64,000 bases of DNA. Source: Labyrinthula sp. Ha. Its lineage: Eukaryota > Sar > Bigyra > Labyrinthulida > Labyrinthulaceae. The position numbers and the translations under genes are program-made. Within the stretch, counting starts at the first letter, position 1, and every line of letters begins with the position of its first letter. The notes under the pieces are model-generated. The model was given only the letters and a program-made list of their open reading frames with translations. It was not told the DNA's origin and did no database searches. The stretch lies in contig JAALGZ010000001.1 in assembly GCA_015227615.1 (NCBI GenBank), positions 1,240,001 through 1,304,000 on the forward strand. The letters are read 5' to 3'. Shown piece after piece: positions 9,780-21,500 of the stretch.

Positions 9780-11303
9780 TTATTCTTCATCCCATCGTTT
9801 TCTATATTTGGAATTAACACCTTTAGTAAACGCCAGAAAAGAAGGAGATGCTACAGAACTCTCAGCAGCTGTAGATTGTATTCTAAGTCTATCATAAAAT
9901 CTTCTCACACTTGGAGCTTTATTCTTGAATTGAACAGTTAATTTATTTTTTCTCTTACTATCTTGACTATCCATACTCAACCCTTTCTTCAAATTCCTTC
10001 TACTTTGTAAGTTCCTTTTACTTGGTTGAAACCCACCTTCTACTTCAAAATTCTTTTCTTTTTCTCTTCTTCGCTCTTTATTTTTATTTCGTCCACTTTG
10101 TGTTAAACCTTGATTAACAGTATACAAATTATCATATCTTGGGTTTTTCAATGATTTCATACTAGTTAAATAATGTGACTGTTCAGGCTCATTCCGTCGT
10201 TCTATTCGTGGGGGTAAATCTGGTTTTGGAGGTGGAGGTTTGAATTGATTAAAACTAGGTGCAGGTTGAAGTCCAAATGTAGGACGGTATATTGACCTGT
10301 CAGCCTCTCTACTTGTTCCATTGTAGTTATTCACGGGATAAGTTGGAATTGGTAACTTACTTCTCTGTTGGTTTACAGCATAAGCTATTCTTGCAGATGC
10401 TCTTCTTAATACATTTGCTGAAGAATATCGACTTTTTGAATTATTTATCATATTCTTCATATAAACTTCTGGCGAAATAAAAAATCCTCCTTTTTCTATT
10501 GGCACAAAATACAAACGGACACCCGAAATAATAGCCGTTAACTCTAAAGTCAACAAAGAAAGAGAAAATAATAAAATTATCACTGTGAAACCATTAGCAA
10601 GTATTCTAACTGAATCCAAGCAGAAAAAACCAGTATCTGTACCAAAGTTTTCGTTTTCTTCTCCTTGAGTTATTATGTCTTGTAAATTGTCTTGATTTAT
10701 ATTCTGTAGGAGAGCATTTAACTCGTCTTCAAGTGTTTGATTTACTGAACAAAGAGCTCCACTGTGAGTTTGAGGAATCACATCAATGCCATCTAAAAGA
10801 ACGGATATTGCAATTGCCTCAAAAGAAACTCCACAACAGTTACCGTCATTTTGAGCAGTCTCCCATAGTTCTTCTGTTCCAGTTGATTGAGAAAAGTCAA
10901 TCAGTCGTTCTTCGTTTTTTAATGTTATTTCTCCTACCCCTCCAAAACCCAAATCTTCCAAAATTTGTTCATTTCCTGTCGCAAGAAAAAAAAATAAAAC
11001 GTGTGCAATAAGTTGACCTATAAATCCAAAAATGGAGACCGACAGCATTAGAATAACACAAAGTTCTTTTTTTGTACTTAATCCAGAAAAACCACAGAAA
11101 GAAGTAAGAAGGTAATACGAAGAAAGAAACATAGTTGTAGTGAATATTTCTCGTGGGAAAAAGAAAACAGGTTGTGTGGTAAGAAAAAATGCTGTTATTG
11201 ACGCACCAAATAATCCAAAGGAAGTAACAAATAAAAGACCCGTGGACCATAAGAATGTTTTAACTGAGCAACATATCGTTCTATTATCCTCTTGCTGTTT
11301 CAT
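9780..11303 (-). CDS. Tetraspanin-like protein, copy 1 (507 aa, long cytosolic tail)
   Basis: Intronless, ATG at 11303 to TAA at 9780. Four membrane segments at about 18-40, 52-74, 82-108 and 236-262. A large loop between segments 3 and 4 carries the tetraspanin CCG motif (156-158) plus C185 and C228, enough for two disulfides. Cys11-Cys12 sit before segment 1, a typical palmitoylation position. The tail (263-507) is much longer than in ordinary tetraspanins, most of which total 200-350 residues. It holds a polyproline stretch with PDLPPR (361-366, class II SH3 form PxxPxR), NPRY (387-390, NPxY form), a very basic stretch (about 404-462) and SPSFLAF (486-492). Predicted plasma-membrane or endosomal scaffold; partners unknown. 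N-terminal half is closest to copy 4, loop and segment 4 closest to copy 2, indicating recombination between copies. Confidence 0.85.
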   Translation of the reverse strand: MKQQEDNRTICCSVKTFLWSTGLLFVTSFGLFGASITAFFLTTQPVFFFPREIFTTTMFLSSYYLLTSFCGFSGLSTKKELCVILMLSVSIFGFIGQLIAHVLFFFLATGNEQILEDLGFGGVGEITLKNEERLIDFSQSTGTEELWETAQNDGNCCGVSFEAIAISVLLDGIDVIPQTHSGALCSVNQTLEDELNALLQNINQDNLQDIITQGEENENFGTDTGFFCLDSVRILANGFTVIILLFSLSLLTLELTAIISGVRLYFVPIEKGGFFISPEVYMKNMINNSKSRYSSANVLRRASARIAYAVNQQRSKLPIPTYPVNNYNGTSREADRSIYRPTFGLQPAPSFNQFKPPPPKPDLPPRIERRNEPEQSHYLTSMKSLKNPRYDNLYTVNQGLTQSGRNKNKERRREKEKNFEVEGGFQPSKRNLQSRRNLKKGLSMDSQDSKRKNKLTVQFKNKAPSVRRFYDRLRIQSTAAESSVASPSFLAFTKGVNSKYRKRWDEE

Positions 11304-11345
11304 TGCTTAGTGCAGTTGTTTTGGTTTTATTCAATAGTAAACTGG
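11304..11345 (-). promoter_or_regulatory. Conserved block upstream of tetraspanin-like copy 1
   Basis: Read toward the gene, the bases just before the ATG contain a TTACTATTGAATAAAAC-like block. Versions of it occur before copy 2 (15457-15500), copy 3 (25713-25752, shorter) and copy 4 (38320-38358, diverged). Its position suggests a 5' UTR or core-promoter element duplicated with the genes. Function is inferred. Confidence 0.4.
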
Positions 11346-13923
11346 ACAGTTTTGAGAACACCAATAAATAATATGTGTTACTGGGAATTTGTGTAGAGTT
11401 GTACAATCTATATATATATATTGATATAACGTTTTATTACCAATAATAATATCATTAGAAATGTACCTTAATTATCCTAACACCTTTTTCCCTAATGGAA
11501 TTAATAGGTTGTTCCAGTTACGTTAGTAGAAGTATCTCTGTATAAGCAATTTTGAGAAACTAGTATTTGTGGTAAAAAAACTTATCAAAAGTTCTGCCTA
11601 ACTTATTGCCGCGGCATTATATGAATACTACATGCGGCATGAAGTTAGACACATTCATCGTGTTGTATCCGCAACACAACTCAAGGGCAATAGGAATGCT
11701 TACTGTGGGAACAATCTGTGAATTTAAGCGAAAACGAAAAACAGTTACTTGGCAAAACCATATTCTAACTAGGGATCAGATTTCATTTATTGATAATTTA
11801 TCAAGAATTTTTTTGTCCATAGTTTTCTTTTTCTTGGATTCTGATAATTACCTAACCATTTAGATTGATTATTGATAATCAATTAACTATCAATAATAAT
11901 TTGGGCCACTCGACAAAGGGCTAATTGTCCAGCAAATTCTTATTTTATTTTTGTGCGGTGCGAAAACGTTCAAATAATAGTTCTCATGGCCCAAATGCCT
12001 CCAACTCCCGGACCATATGGCCTTTTTATATGGTTATTCATATGGTGCAAAGGCGAGATAGCAATTCTCCAACACTTGGCTTAATGGCGTGTAGCAAAAT
12101 CTTATATTGATAATCATTTCATAGTCAGAATAAAATCAGATTCGCTCGATAAAAATAATAATCCTAATTCTTATGTTGATGATCAGAATCAAGACAATTA
12201 TCAAGTAATTCTTGATAATTCCTATGAAATCAGATGGTTAATCCTAACCCATTGATCCAGGCGTAATACGTACTACCGATTTACAGTACGAAGCTACTAC
12301 TATGTAACTATATTTAATAAGGATTAAAAAGCAGCTTACCCGGGCATAATATCTGGCTCTAGCTGTTCGTTTTTGTTGACCATTTTATTTTACCAACTGA
12401 ATGCAGCTTCAACCTTCAGCCAATTTACTGATGAAAAGAGCATAGCCTCTTGTTGGCTGCATTCCTTGCCTATTCATACAGTTTTTGTGATAGCAATCCT
12501 AAGCTGCGTTTGTACTCGCTGCATCTTTAAGTCACTTTATCGTTATAATGTAGATCTTGTCTACGCAATTTTACCTTTCTGCTGCTGGGAAAGAGGTCTG
12601 TATTCAACGGGAGTGTGCCAGTGTACTCATACTATGGGGCATTAGTAATTACGCTAGTTGGCAGGGGAGCAAGAGACAAAAAGACTGACTGGAATTTTGA
12701 AATTTTCGGAGACTCAATACATAAATCCTCTCTCTCTAAGAGTTATTTTAGCTTTTTTTCATTCGTTAGCATGATATTCGTTTTTTAAGAATACTTTCTG
12801 TAAGGTTCATATATTTTCTGGTTTTGAATTGCCTCCTTTTTCACATGTTCTGGAACTACTACACAAAAAATTTTATACTATAGTTTTCTTCTTTGTAATT
12901 AATTACAGTGGAGTAATACTAGCCGGAAAATCATAGACAGCTTTCTAGTCCTCCGCCTTTCATACTTAAAGTGATGAGAACTAGTAAATAGTTAAGTGTG
13001 TGCAGGGTTTAAGCAACCTAGACTGATTTTTAGCTTTGATATAGTTAGATGCTATTAATATTTCTAGGTTACTCGGCTGTTGTGCTACAATGAGCTCTCA
13101 AAGAAGAGTTAATATCTAGGAGTTAGGTCTGCAGTCATTCAAATACAAATGATAAGAAATCCACCTTTGCTTCCAGTCATGATCTTGGACTTGGAAGCAT
13201 TTCCTCATTAGTAGCAGTCTGTCTACTGCATTTTTGTTTGTTTATTGTCTCGTTACCAAGATCATCGTTTACTTAAGGAAAACATTCCTCTAGTTCTTTC
13301 TATGTCCTCTGATTTCCGCTTTAAGTATTCCCTCATAAATGGGTAGTAGAAGTAACATATAAGTATAAGATAATGGTTGAGTTCCATGGGTCTGGGATGT
13401 AGTTATGGGGTCACTTCTTCACAGTAAAGTTCCATAAGGAATCTGTTAGTCCAGATATTTGTACATTCGCTGACCTCATGTTTTGCTGCATAGCACTAGT
13501 ATATGGAGCATAAGCTTTTTCTTCCTCGCTTTTTAAGGGCTTCGTTTCTTTCGTGTGTAGATTGAAAGCCCTCTCACTCTTTAGAGATACGCTTTATCAC
13601 ATGTTGCCATTTCATCGCAGCTCCCTCTGCTGCAAATTTTGAATTCTCTTATGATCTTCATTCTTTTTCACTTCTATTTATATCCAAGTAAAAGGTTTTC
13701 TGCCTAAGCAATAGCCTTAACTCTTTAATTATGTGGTTTCAATCAATTGTTAATAATCGCCCAATACAGTTCACTTTTTTTAAAATGTTGCCCCTGAGCA
13801 GCTAAGATATTAATGATTACTAATTACTCTTCATTCTATATCATATAGGAAACAACATTATTTTTCATATACTTAATTTACATTCCAGTATATTTACAAA
13901 TTCTGCAGTACTTATTGGTCGCT
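11346..13923. other. AT-rich spacer between tetraspanin-like copies 1 and 2
   Basis: No gene recognised. The part from about 11.77 to 12.25 kb is rich in short TTGATAA/TTATCAA motifs, including ATTGATAATCAAT at 11871-11883. A stretch at about 11.77-11.90 kb resembles one at 27.04-27.17 kb upstream of copy 3. The rest shows only short random frames. Confidence 0.6.
11766..11905. repeat. Dispersed repeat, copy A (partner near 27.05 kb)
   Basis: Shares with 27044-27170 the ordered blocks ACTAG, TTTATTGA(T/C)AAT, ATAGTTTTCT, TGGATT, CCAACCATTT-like and ATTGATAATCAA. Similarity by eye is roughly 70 percent. Both lie upstream of tetraspanin-like genes (copies 1 and 3), which suggests they were duplicated with the genes. 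Confidence 0.5.
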
Positions 13924-15456
13924 TCAGCCGTTTCTTTCCTCATTCCACACAGTGCTATGCTTAGAATTAATACCCCTGTAGAAGGCAAGAAAGGAAGGAG
14001 ATGCTATAGAACTTTCTCCAGCTATTGATTTTAGTCTAATCCTGTTATAGAAATTTCTAACACTTGAAACTTTATTCTTGAACTCAACACTTAGTTTATT
14101 TTTTTTCATGTTATCTTGCCTTTCCATACTCAATCCTTGTTCAAAATTTCTCCTACTTTGCAATTTCCACTTACTATGTTGAACCGCTCCAGTTTCTTTA
14201 ATTTTATTCTTAGAGTGTTTTCTTTTTCCTTTACTTTTCTGCCTCTTACTTTGTGCTGACAGTTCACTCATAAGATTAAAGTTATCATATCTTGGGTTTC
14301 TCATTGATTTCATACTAGCTAAATAATGTGGCTGTTCAGGCTCATTCCGTCGTTCTATTCGTGGGGGTAAATCTGGTTTTGGAGGTGGAGTTTTAAATTG
14401 ATTAAAACTAGGTGCAGATTGAAGTCCAAAACTAGGACGATATATTGACCTGTCAGTTTCTGTACTAGTTCCATTATAGTTATACACAGGGTAATTTGGT
14501 GCAAATTTTTTACTCATGTGCTGATTTATGGAATAAGCTATTCTTGCAGATGCTCTTCTTAATACATTTGCTGAAGAATATCGACTTTTTGAATTATTTA
14601 TCATATTCTTCATATAAACTTCTGGCAAAATAAAAAATCCTCCTTTTTCAATTGGCACAAAATACAAACGGACACCCGAAATAATAGCCGTTAACTCTAA
14701 AGTCAACAAAGAAAGAGAAAATAATAAAATTATCACTGTGAAACCATTAGCAAGTATTCTAACTGAATCCAAGCAGAAAAAACCAGTATCTGTACCAAAG
14801 TTTTCGTTTTCTTCTCCTTGAGTTATTGTGTCTTGTAAATTGTCTTGATTTATATTCTCTAGGAGAGCATTTAACTCATCTTCAAGTGCTTGATTTGCTG
14901 AACAAAGAGCTCCACTGTGAGTTTGAGGAATCACATCAATGCCATCTAAAAGAACGGATATTGCAATTGCCTCAAAAGAAACTCCACAACAGTTACCATC
15001 ATTTTGAGCAGATTCCCATAGTTCTTCTGTTCCAATGAGCTGGGAAAAATCAATCAGCCGTTGCTCATTACTCAAAGTAATTGCTCTAACTAAGCCCAAA
15101 CCTAAATCTTCCAACACTTCACCATTGCCAGACACCAGAAAAATAAACAAAGTATGTGTAATAAGCTGACCTATAAATCCGAAAATTGAAAGAAAGAGCA
15201 TTATTATAACACAAAGTTCTTTCTTTGTCTTAAAGCCAAAGAAACCAAAGAAAGAAGTAAGAAGATAATAGAAAGACAGAATCAAGGATAAGATGAATAT
15301 TTCTCGCGGAGAGAAGACAATTGGTTGCGATGTGAGAAAGAAAGCTGTTATCGATGCTGCATTTGCCCCAAATGAAGAAGCGAATAAAATTCCCGTAGAA
15401 AATAAAAACGTATTAACTGAGCAGCATATTGTTTTGTGTTCTTCTTGGTGTTTCAT
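13924..15456 (-). CDS. Tetraspanin-like protein, copy 2 (510 aa, long cytosolic tail)
   Basis: Intronless, ATG at 15456 to TGA at 13924. Same architecture as copy 1: juxtamembrane Cys11-Cys12, four membrane segments, CCG at 156-158, C185 and C228 in the large loop, then a long tail with PDLPPR (361-366), NPRY (387-390), a lysine-rich stretch (about 403-455) and SPSFLAF (486-492). DNA for the loop, segment 4 and proximal tail (about 14531-15020) differs from copy 1 (10379-10868) at only about nine positions, and the PDLPPR-NPRY region is also nearly identical. The segment 1-3 region is far more diverged from copy 1 and instead resembles copy 3 (STGILF, ITAFFLTSQPI, REIF, SLILS). This is the pattern expected from gene conversion. 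Likely membrane scaffold or adaptor-binding receptor; substrate and partners unknown. Confidence 0.85.
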   Translation of the reverse strand: MKHQEEHKTICCSVNTFLFSTGILFASSFGANAASITAFFLTSQPIVFSPREIFILSLILSFYYLLTSFFGFFGFKTKKELCVIIMLFLSIFGFIGQLITHTLFIFLVSGNGEVLEDLGLGLVRAITLSNEQRLIDFSQLIGTEELWESAQNDGNCCGVSFEAIAISVLLDGIDVIPQTHSGALCSANQALEDELNALLENINQDNLQDTITQGEENENFGTDTGFFCLDSVRILANGFTVIILLFSLSLLTLELTAIISGVRLYFVPIEKGGFFILPEVYMKNMINNSKSRYSSANVLRRASARIAYSINQHMSKKFAPNYPVYNYNGTSTETDRSIYRPSFGLQSAPSFNQFKTPPPKPDLPPRIERRNEPEQPHYLASMKSMRNPRYDNFNLMSELSAQSKRQKSKGKRKHSKNKIKETGAVQHSKWKLQSRRNFEQGLSMERQDNMKKNKLSVEFKNKVSSVRNFYNRIRLKSIAGESSIASPSFLAFYRGINSKHSTVWNEERNG

Positions 15457-15500
15457 TGACTGGTCCAGTTGTTTTTGTTTTATTCAGTAGTAAACTGGAC
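15457..15500 (-). promoter_or_regulatory. Conserved block upstream of tetraspanin-like copy 2
   Basis: Carries nearly the same TTACTACTGAATAAAAC block as before copy 1 and, like it, TGTCCAG just upstream of it. Position suggests 5' UTR or core promoter; function inferred. Confidence 0.4.
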
Positions 15501-18500
15501 ATTTTAAAAAACTCCAACAAAAGGAAAGATTTACTGGAAATCTATTCAATATAAAATATCATAGTACAAATGTTCTTCTAAATTCTGGTAATCCATAATT
15601 GAATAGAATAATTACCAGAAATTCAGACGTATTTAATATAAGCGATTATACATTAGTTTAATATTACAAAATTGTCATTTTATAAACATGATATTATCAA
15701 AAAAATATCGATAAATATTTTTATTATATATAGACTAATTAAAATAATTTTCTTCCATTAACAATAGTTTAAGTAAAGTACTATACTTATCATTATATAA
15801 AGATATATCAATAGTATATCAATTCTATAATCTATCAAACTAATAAGATTGATAATTAAATTTATATATTATCAAACTGACTTTCATTATGATAAAAGCG
15901 ATTACTAATCATTTGGTATAGAGTTTTCTATAACGTAAGAAACATTTCTTAATATTTTCTTATCATAAATAGAAAATAAACCCAAGTGTTTTGTAGGAAA
16001 ACCCAAGAGGTCTCAATATCCTTGGAAAGAAAAAATAAAGAATATAGCTGTAAGATAAAATTGGTGGAATTATATCTCTACAAACAAGGGCAAGGATTGC
16101 AAAGATCTCCATAAGAATTTAAGATGTTAGTTGTCACGTTGGCACAACATATCTCTGCCCTACTTGTGTCTACAACGGCAATTTACTCCCTAGCTATACA
16201 GATACTCGATTTTCTTACATTTCAAGTCTGAGCGAGTTGTTAAACTTCTCAGTATTGGAGGAAGGCTCAGCTTCAGGAACCGGTCGTGTCCAAAGGTAGA
16301 CTTACTCTATGTCAATAGATTGAACAGAGGATCCATGCACCTAGTTAAAAAGGAAAACAAGGGGCAGAGAAAGTAAGAATACTTGAACGAATCATCAGAT
16401 TAAGAAGATCGGTATGAATACTGTTAATGAGAATTAAAAATACATCTTTAAGAGAGAGCAGCAAAACCTTAATATACATACAATAGGTCAAAGACCAGTT
16501 CCTGCAGAGCTAACCTAGTTTAGAGTCGCAGCTTGTTTTAATTCTTTGAAAAAAGAACATTTCAGTAGACCACTTGTTGTAACTTCTAAAGTTGTTTCTT
16601 CTTATGTCTTGCAGTAACTCTATATAATGGAATTGTATTCTGCTTCTAAATTTCTCACAATATTAAATATATAACTATTAGCAAGTTCGTTTATGAGCTA
16701 GTACAAATAATTTAATTTAGAGCCCTAAATTTCTTGAGTTCTACTCTTATTTATTAGTTTAAAGTACTGTGATCTATGTTAACTGTGCTTTGCATATTCT
16801 GCTGCTATTGGAAACTCTGTCTTCTCTTGAGGCAACCTAATGTCGGTATCTGTATTCACCAACCTCATAAACTCCGATTCCACCATATGGTGCGCCTATT
16901 CTCCATAGTCATAGTATTAGCACACTTAGCAGCACATGTAAAAGACAATTTCTGCAAGAAACTATTGTCTTGGTACACTATCAGTTCCTGTGAACCTCTC
17001 TCCAAACAGCGAATTCACTGGAATAGAATCCGTTTCTGACATCAATAGATCCTAAATCAAATAATCACACATTCTTGCGAGCAAGGGACTCTTAGGAAGT
17101 TGAAACTAAGTGTTTTTACATAGTTGTATCCGAATATATTCAATTGGTCCAACTCTACAAGAAGAAACATTAATGCAGTTTTCTATTTCTTTTAAGTCCT
17201 GCACAGACAAAGAACAACGATACTTGTAGTTAAATCTATCCATTGATTACAATAGAGCAACAAGTGAAGTGTAAAATAGTACATTCTAGTGCAATAATAC
17301 TGAAGAGTTGTTACTAAAAACTTCAGTCAATAGTAGTAAAGAGACCCTCAAAATCATATAGAAGCAACATCTCGATATTTCAAAATACAAACTGTACGTC
17401 ACTTTAACACCATAATCACAAAATATAAAAACTTATTCAAGTAGATAATAAGCCTTGCTAAATTGATTTACAAGAATCAGAAACGTAGTTTTACCATACA
17501 TTGGAGTACCACTTTGCCGATGGAGACAGATTTGAGCGAAGCATAGCAGTTCTCAATCTATTGTTAGCTTATTACGGACCTATCTTCATATACAGAAACT
17601 TAAGTCGGGCTCAATCTCATGAGTCTTGGCATTTGTAGTTAATAATTTATCTTAGCTTTAACACTATGTGTTAGAAATAATGAGTTCCATGGAACATAAT
17701 GGGGCTAAATTTAAAGCAAGATCCAGAACGGTATTGAAAATATCTTCAAAGCAGATACCACAATAAGAGCTAGAGCGAATAAGTTTCAGCTATGTTAGAG
17801 GCCTTGGGCATAGTGCATTGTTAATTTAACATTCCATGAATACCAAAATTCAGATCTTGATTATCCAGGAGGTGGAAAGATTATTGACTGGAACAAATAA
17901 TTTGATAATGTACCTAAGTAGAAGATTCTGTTAGCCCAATACATAAATCATGCATATCTTAAAAGAAAGGAACTTACGATGTGGTTTCAGAATTAGATAG
18001 GACTTATGTATAAAATATTCACTGAAAAGAGCAACATAGCTCACAATATAATTTCTTAGCTACAACCAACTAAAGACAACGGTTTAGTATGCTAGAAATA
18101 TATATAACTTTGTTTTTCTTGATATTTTCAATGCACTTAATCCAAGAGACATCTTTGGATAAGAATATATATAACCCGTGAACCCATTTAGGGTAATTGG
18201 GCAAACTGCAATTTTAATCCAAAGAAATTTTAGGTTGTCCTAGACTTAGTTTTCGTGCTAAGGCAATAGCATGAATGTGATAAACTCAGGGTAGAATAAT
18301 AAAAGTAGAAAGATCTAGCAAAATTTCTAAAAATTACCTTTGAGGTTAAGAAATAAATATAGAGTAGAAGATTTAATCATTTTGAATAACTAGGATATAA
18401 GGATCATACTCAATGAGCTTAGTAACATTGTTCTTTTACGGATAAATATATTCTTTTACTTTTCATTTGCGCTTGGCAATTACTAGATGGAAATTGAACT

Positions 18501-21500
18501 AGGGCTTACAACTTATTCTTAAGTTTAAAAGCATACTTTCAATCTTAGCATTTTGAATTAACTCTTGGTTAAAATTCAACTCTACCTGAGGCTAAAATTG
18601 AGGACAGAACTTACATTAAATCAAACCCTAGAAGCTTAGATTAGAAGATAAGGGATATAACATCACTTCATATCATATTATCTGCAAGAGTAATATAAAT
18701 CGTAAAAATCATATTGCAGTATTTTTAATCAAGGGAGACTGTAATTGGAATTAAGCTCAAAGTTTCTCAGCTTGATATGCACAATAAATCACCAAATTGA
18801 GGTTTAATCGAATCAAAATGTATATAATCCCTGATTTATCTTTATTCCATCCCAGATCTAGCAGGGAGTTTACTAGTAGTTCTTCCTAAAGAAAGATAAT
18901 TAGATAACTTAAAAGGAGCTGAGAATGGTCTTATCCCTTCACAACCCAGTTAATTTAGCTTCTTTGTGTATAATTCAAGACTCCTACGTGAAAATTCTTG
19001 CTACCACCGGCTACTTCCAATATATTTTATTAGTCTCAGCACTTTGAAAGGTTCAAACCCCATGACATGGAATAACAATTATATGGTTAATAATATTACA
19101 TGCGTCTGTTAAGCATTTTGATAATTACCTCTAAGAGAAAATTAGTCCCAGGAAAATAAAATCACAGGTCTTACTAATGGAGTTTCCATATCATGGTTGG
19201 CTTAATAGCTCTCTCTCTCTCTCTTTATCAATAACATACAGAAAATAACATTATACCGGGAGATTGGTATTAGATATCCTGAGGAATTTTGCAAATATCT
19301 CAATTTTAATGTAAAGGTTCTGTTCTGGATTTTTTTATCTGCCATCCATAACTTCAAAATCAACATCAACAAGCTACATTTATGTTCTTTCTTTTCAAAC
19401 AATTCTGAAGATTATAAGCGGGATAAAAAGATTTTTCTTAAGGTCTAGGTAATGTTACTAAATAATATCTTCAGATATCCATGACAACAGTAAACTCTTA
19501 CATTTTCTATTGAACTTGACTTTTTAAAATCATAGTGAAATAAAACAGTTGTGATACATGTCAAAAAACTATATATTCCTCAGAGATGAGTAATCACAAG
19601 GCCAAAAATGGAAACATAGTTTTATTACGAGCATCAAAATTCGACTTTTTATCACAGAAAATTAAATCTAATTAGTTTCTACCGAAAAAACCTAGGATTT
19701 AAACCGGTTTTAATATATCCTTCTCAAATATTATAAATTAATTATATTGTTTCAGTGTGCTATGGTTCAAACTCACAGAGATTATGCCACGTTCCCATAC
19801 CAAATCGTAACAACGGTACGTAATTATCATCAAGAGTCCATAAGTTATCTATCTTGAAATTAAAAACACAGCTGTATTTAAAAGATAGTTTTAGAACTAT
19901 AAAAATAATGTGACTCCCTATTTATCATCTTTTGTAGCAGTTTATTATTTCTAAACGGTGGGTAATAATATCTATCAATAGTGTCACCGTTTTCGGTTCA
20001 GAATCAATTTAGTGACAAGGTAGCAATAACATAAAAGCATTAACTAGAATAAGTCTCATGTTTTTGTAAATAACTTTAATAATTATGACTCTACCAGTAT
20101 TTATCGGTACATTTTTATTTTCTCGTTACTATGCTACCAGGGTATTATGTTTACTAAGTCCTTAGCAGACTAATCATAATCTTAATATAGTTCTCTCCAT
20201 ATTATATCAAGTAAACCAATGGCAACAATGACTTCTCCTTATGAACAAGCCATATTTTGAATTAATAGGTTTGTCATTACTTAAAAAACTCAGTTCACGA
20301 AACGTTTAAAGATTATATTCATTGAACAAGTTTTTTCTTAGAAAAAAGTAAAGTCATATAAGGCTTACCAAAGTTCATATTTTTCCGACTGCAAGTTTCA
20401 TGGAAATAAATTTTTATGGGAAAATAACTTGCCGTCCATGTGCAATAGGCTAAGTTCAAATTTTCAATAATCATAAGAATATCTGTTACGTAAACCCATA
20501 TGTCTACACGACCAAACCACAAAAAAGTATTATATGGCTTATGTATTATATAAGCAGACGTGCTTCTTGTCCACAATTACTAGAAATAATTATAAATTTT
20601 TGATCAAATTAAGATGCATAGCGAAAAGGATTGAAAACATAAATTCTTAAAAATTTCAGGCGACTAAAAAAAGACAGAATTAACAAAAAAATGCTCATTG
20701 TGAGGAAGTGAAGGAAGAATAATGACATTGAAATACTTGAGATAAAATAAAAAATACATGGTCGCTATTAATGCCATTAATTAAAATTAATAAATTCATG
20801 ATTTCATACAGTTTCGTAGAATTAAGTCTGCTCATATATTCTAATGCTAGGTCCCATGGAGCGCTATGACGCGGCTCACAGCGTCTAATAACCTTAAATC
20901 TAACTCAGAAGTAATAAGAATATATGTATTACCAGAGCAATGAGATCCTGCACAAAAATGTTTGACCAAATACAGGTACTAATATAAACTACTGATTCAG
21001 TGCTTCAGCAATAGTTTAACATATCCTTTAAGTACTGCCAAACTTTAGAATTATAATGTGGCTTAGTAAAGGTTAAGACTAAATTTTGAGAATTTTTTAT
21101 GCCCTAGTTATTCTCAAAGGGTTTTTCATGGTAACTCTTAAGTTCATATCTACAATAATTTTATCGTACACCTGTAATAAATATGACCTACCCATGAAGA
21201 TTACAAAAATTTCCCTGCTGAAATACTAGAAGAAAATACCAGCTGAAGAAAATGATATCACTGTCCCTTATATTCTTATATTCCTGCAACATAGGATTTA
21301 ATAATCAATATGGGAATAAAACTGGTACTTAATCTGAAAAGGGAAATTTAAATGTCATTACCAGACATATTTTCATTCCGTAGCTGTTTTTTTTGTGAAA
21401 ATACTCGAATTAAGGCATAAAATAGAGTTAATTAGAACAAATAATAAGACTAATGTGTAAATTTGAGTTAAAATTGGTTATTCTTAGGGTATCGGTATAA

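Noticed and set aside
12165-12235. YVDD-like reading in a TTATGTTGATGAT stretch
   Set aside because: It lies inside the TTGATAA-rich sequence and has no reverse-transcriptase context, so chance is the better explanation.
19040-19065. GGTTCAAACCCC resembling a tRNA B box
   Set aside because: The flanking bases do not pair as a T stem, and no A box or anticodon arm was found upstream.
19205-19225. CT dinucleotide run
   Set aside because: Ordinary short microsatellite with no associated feature.
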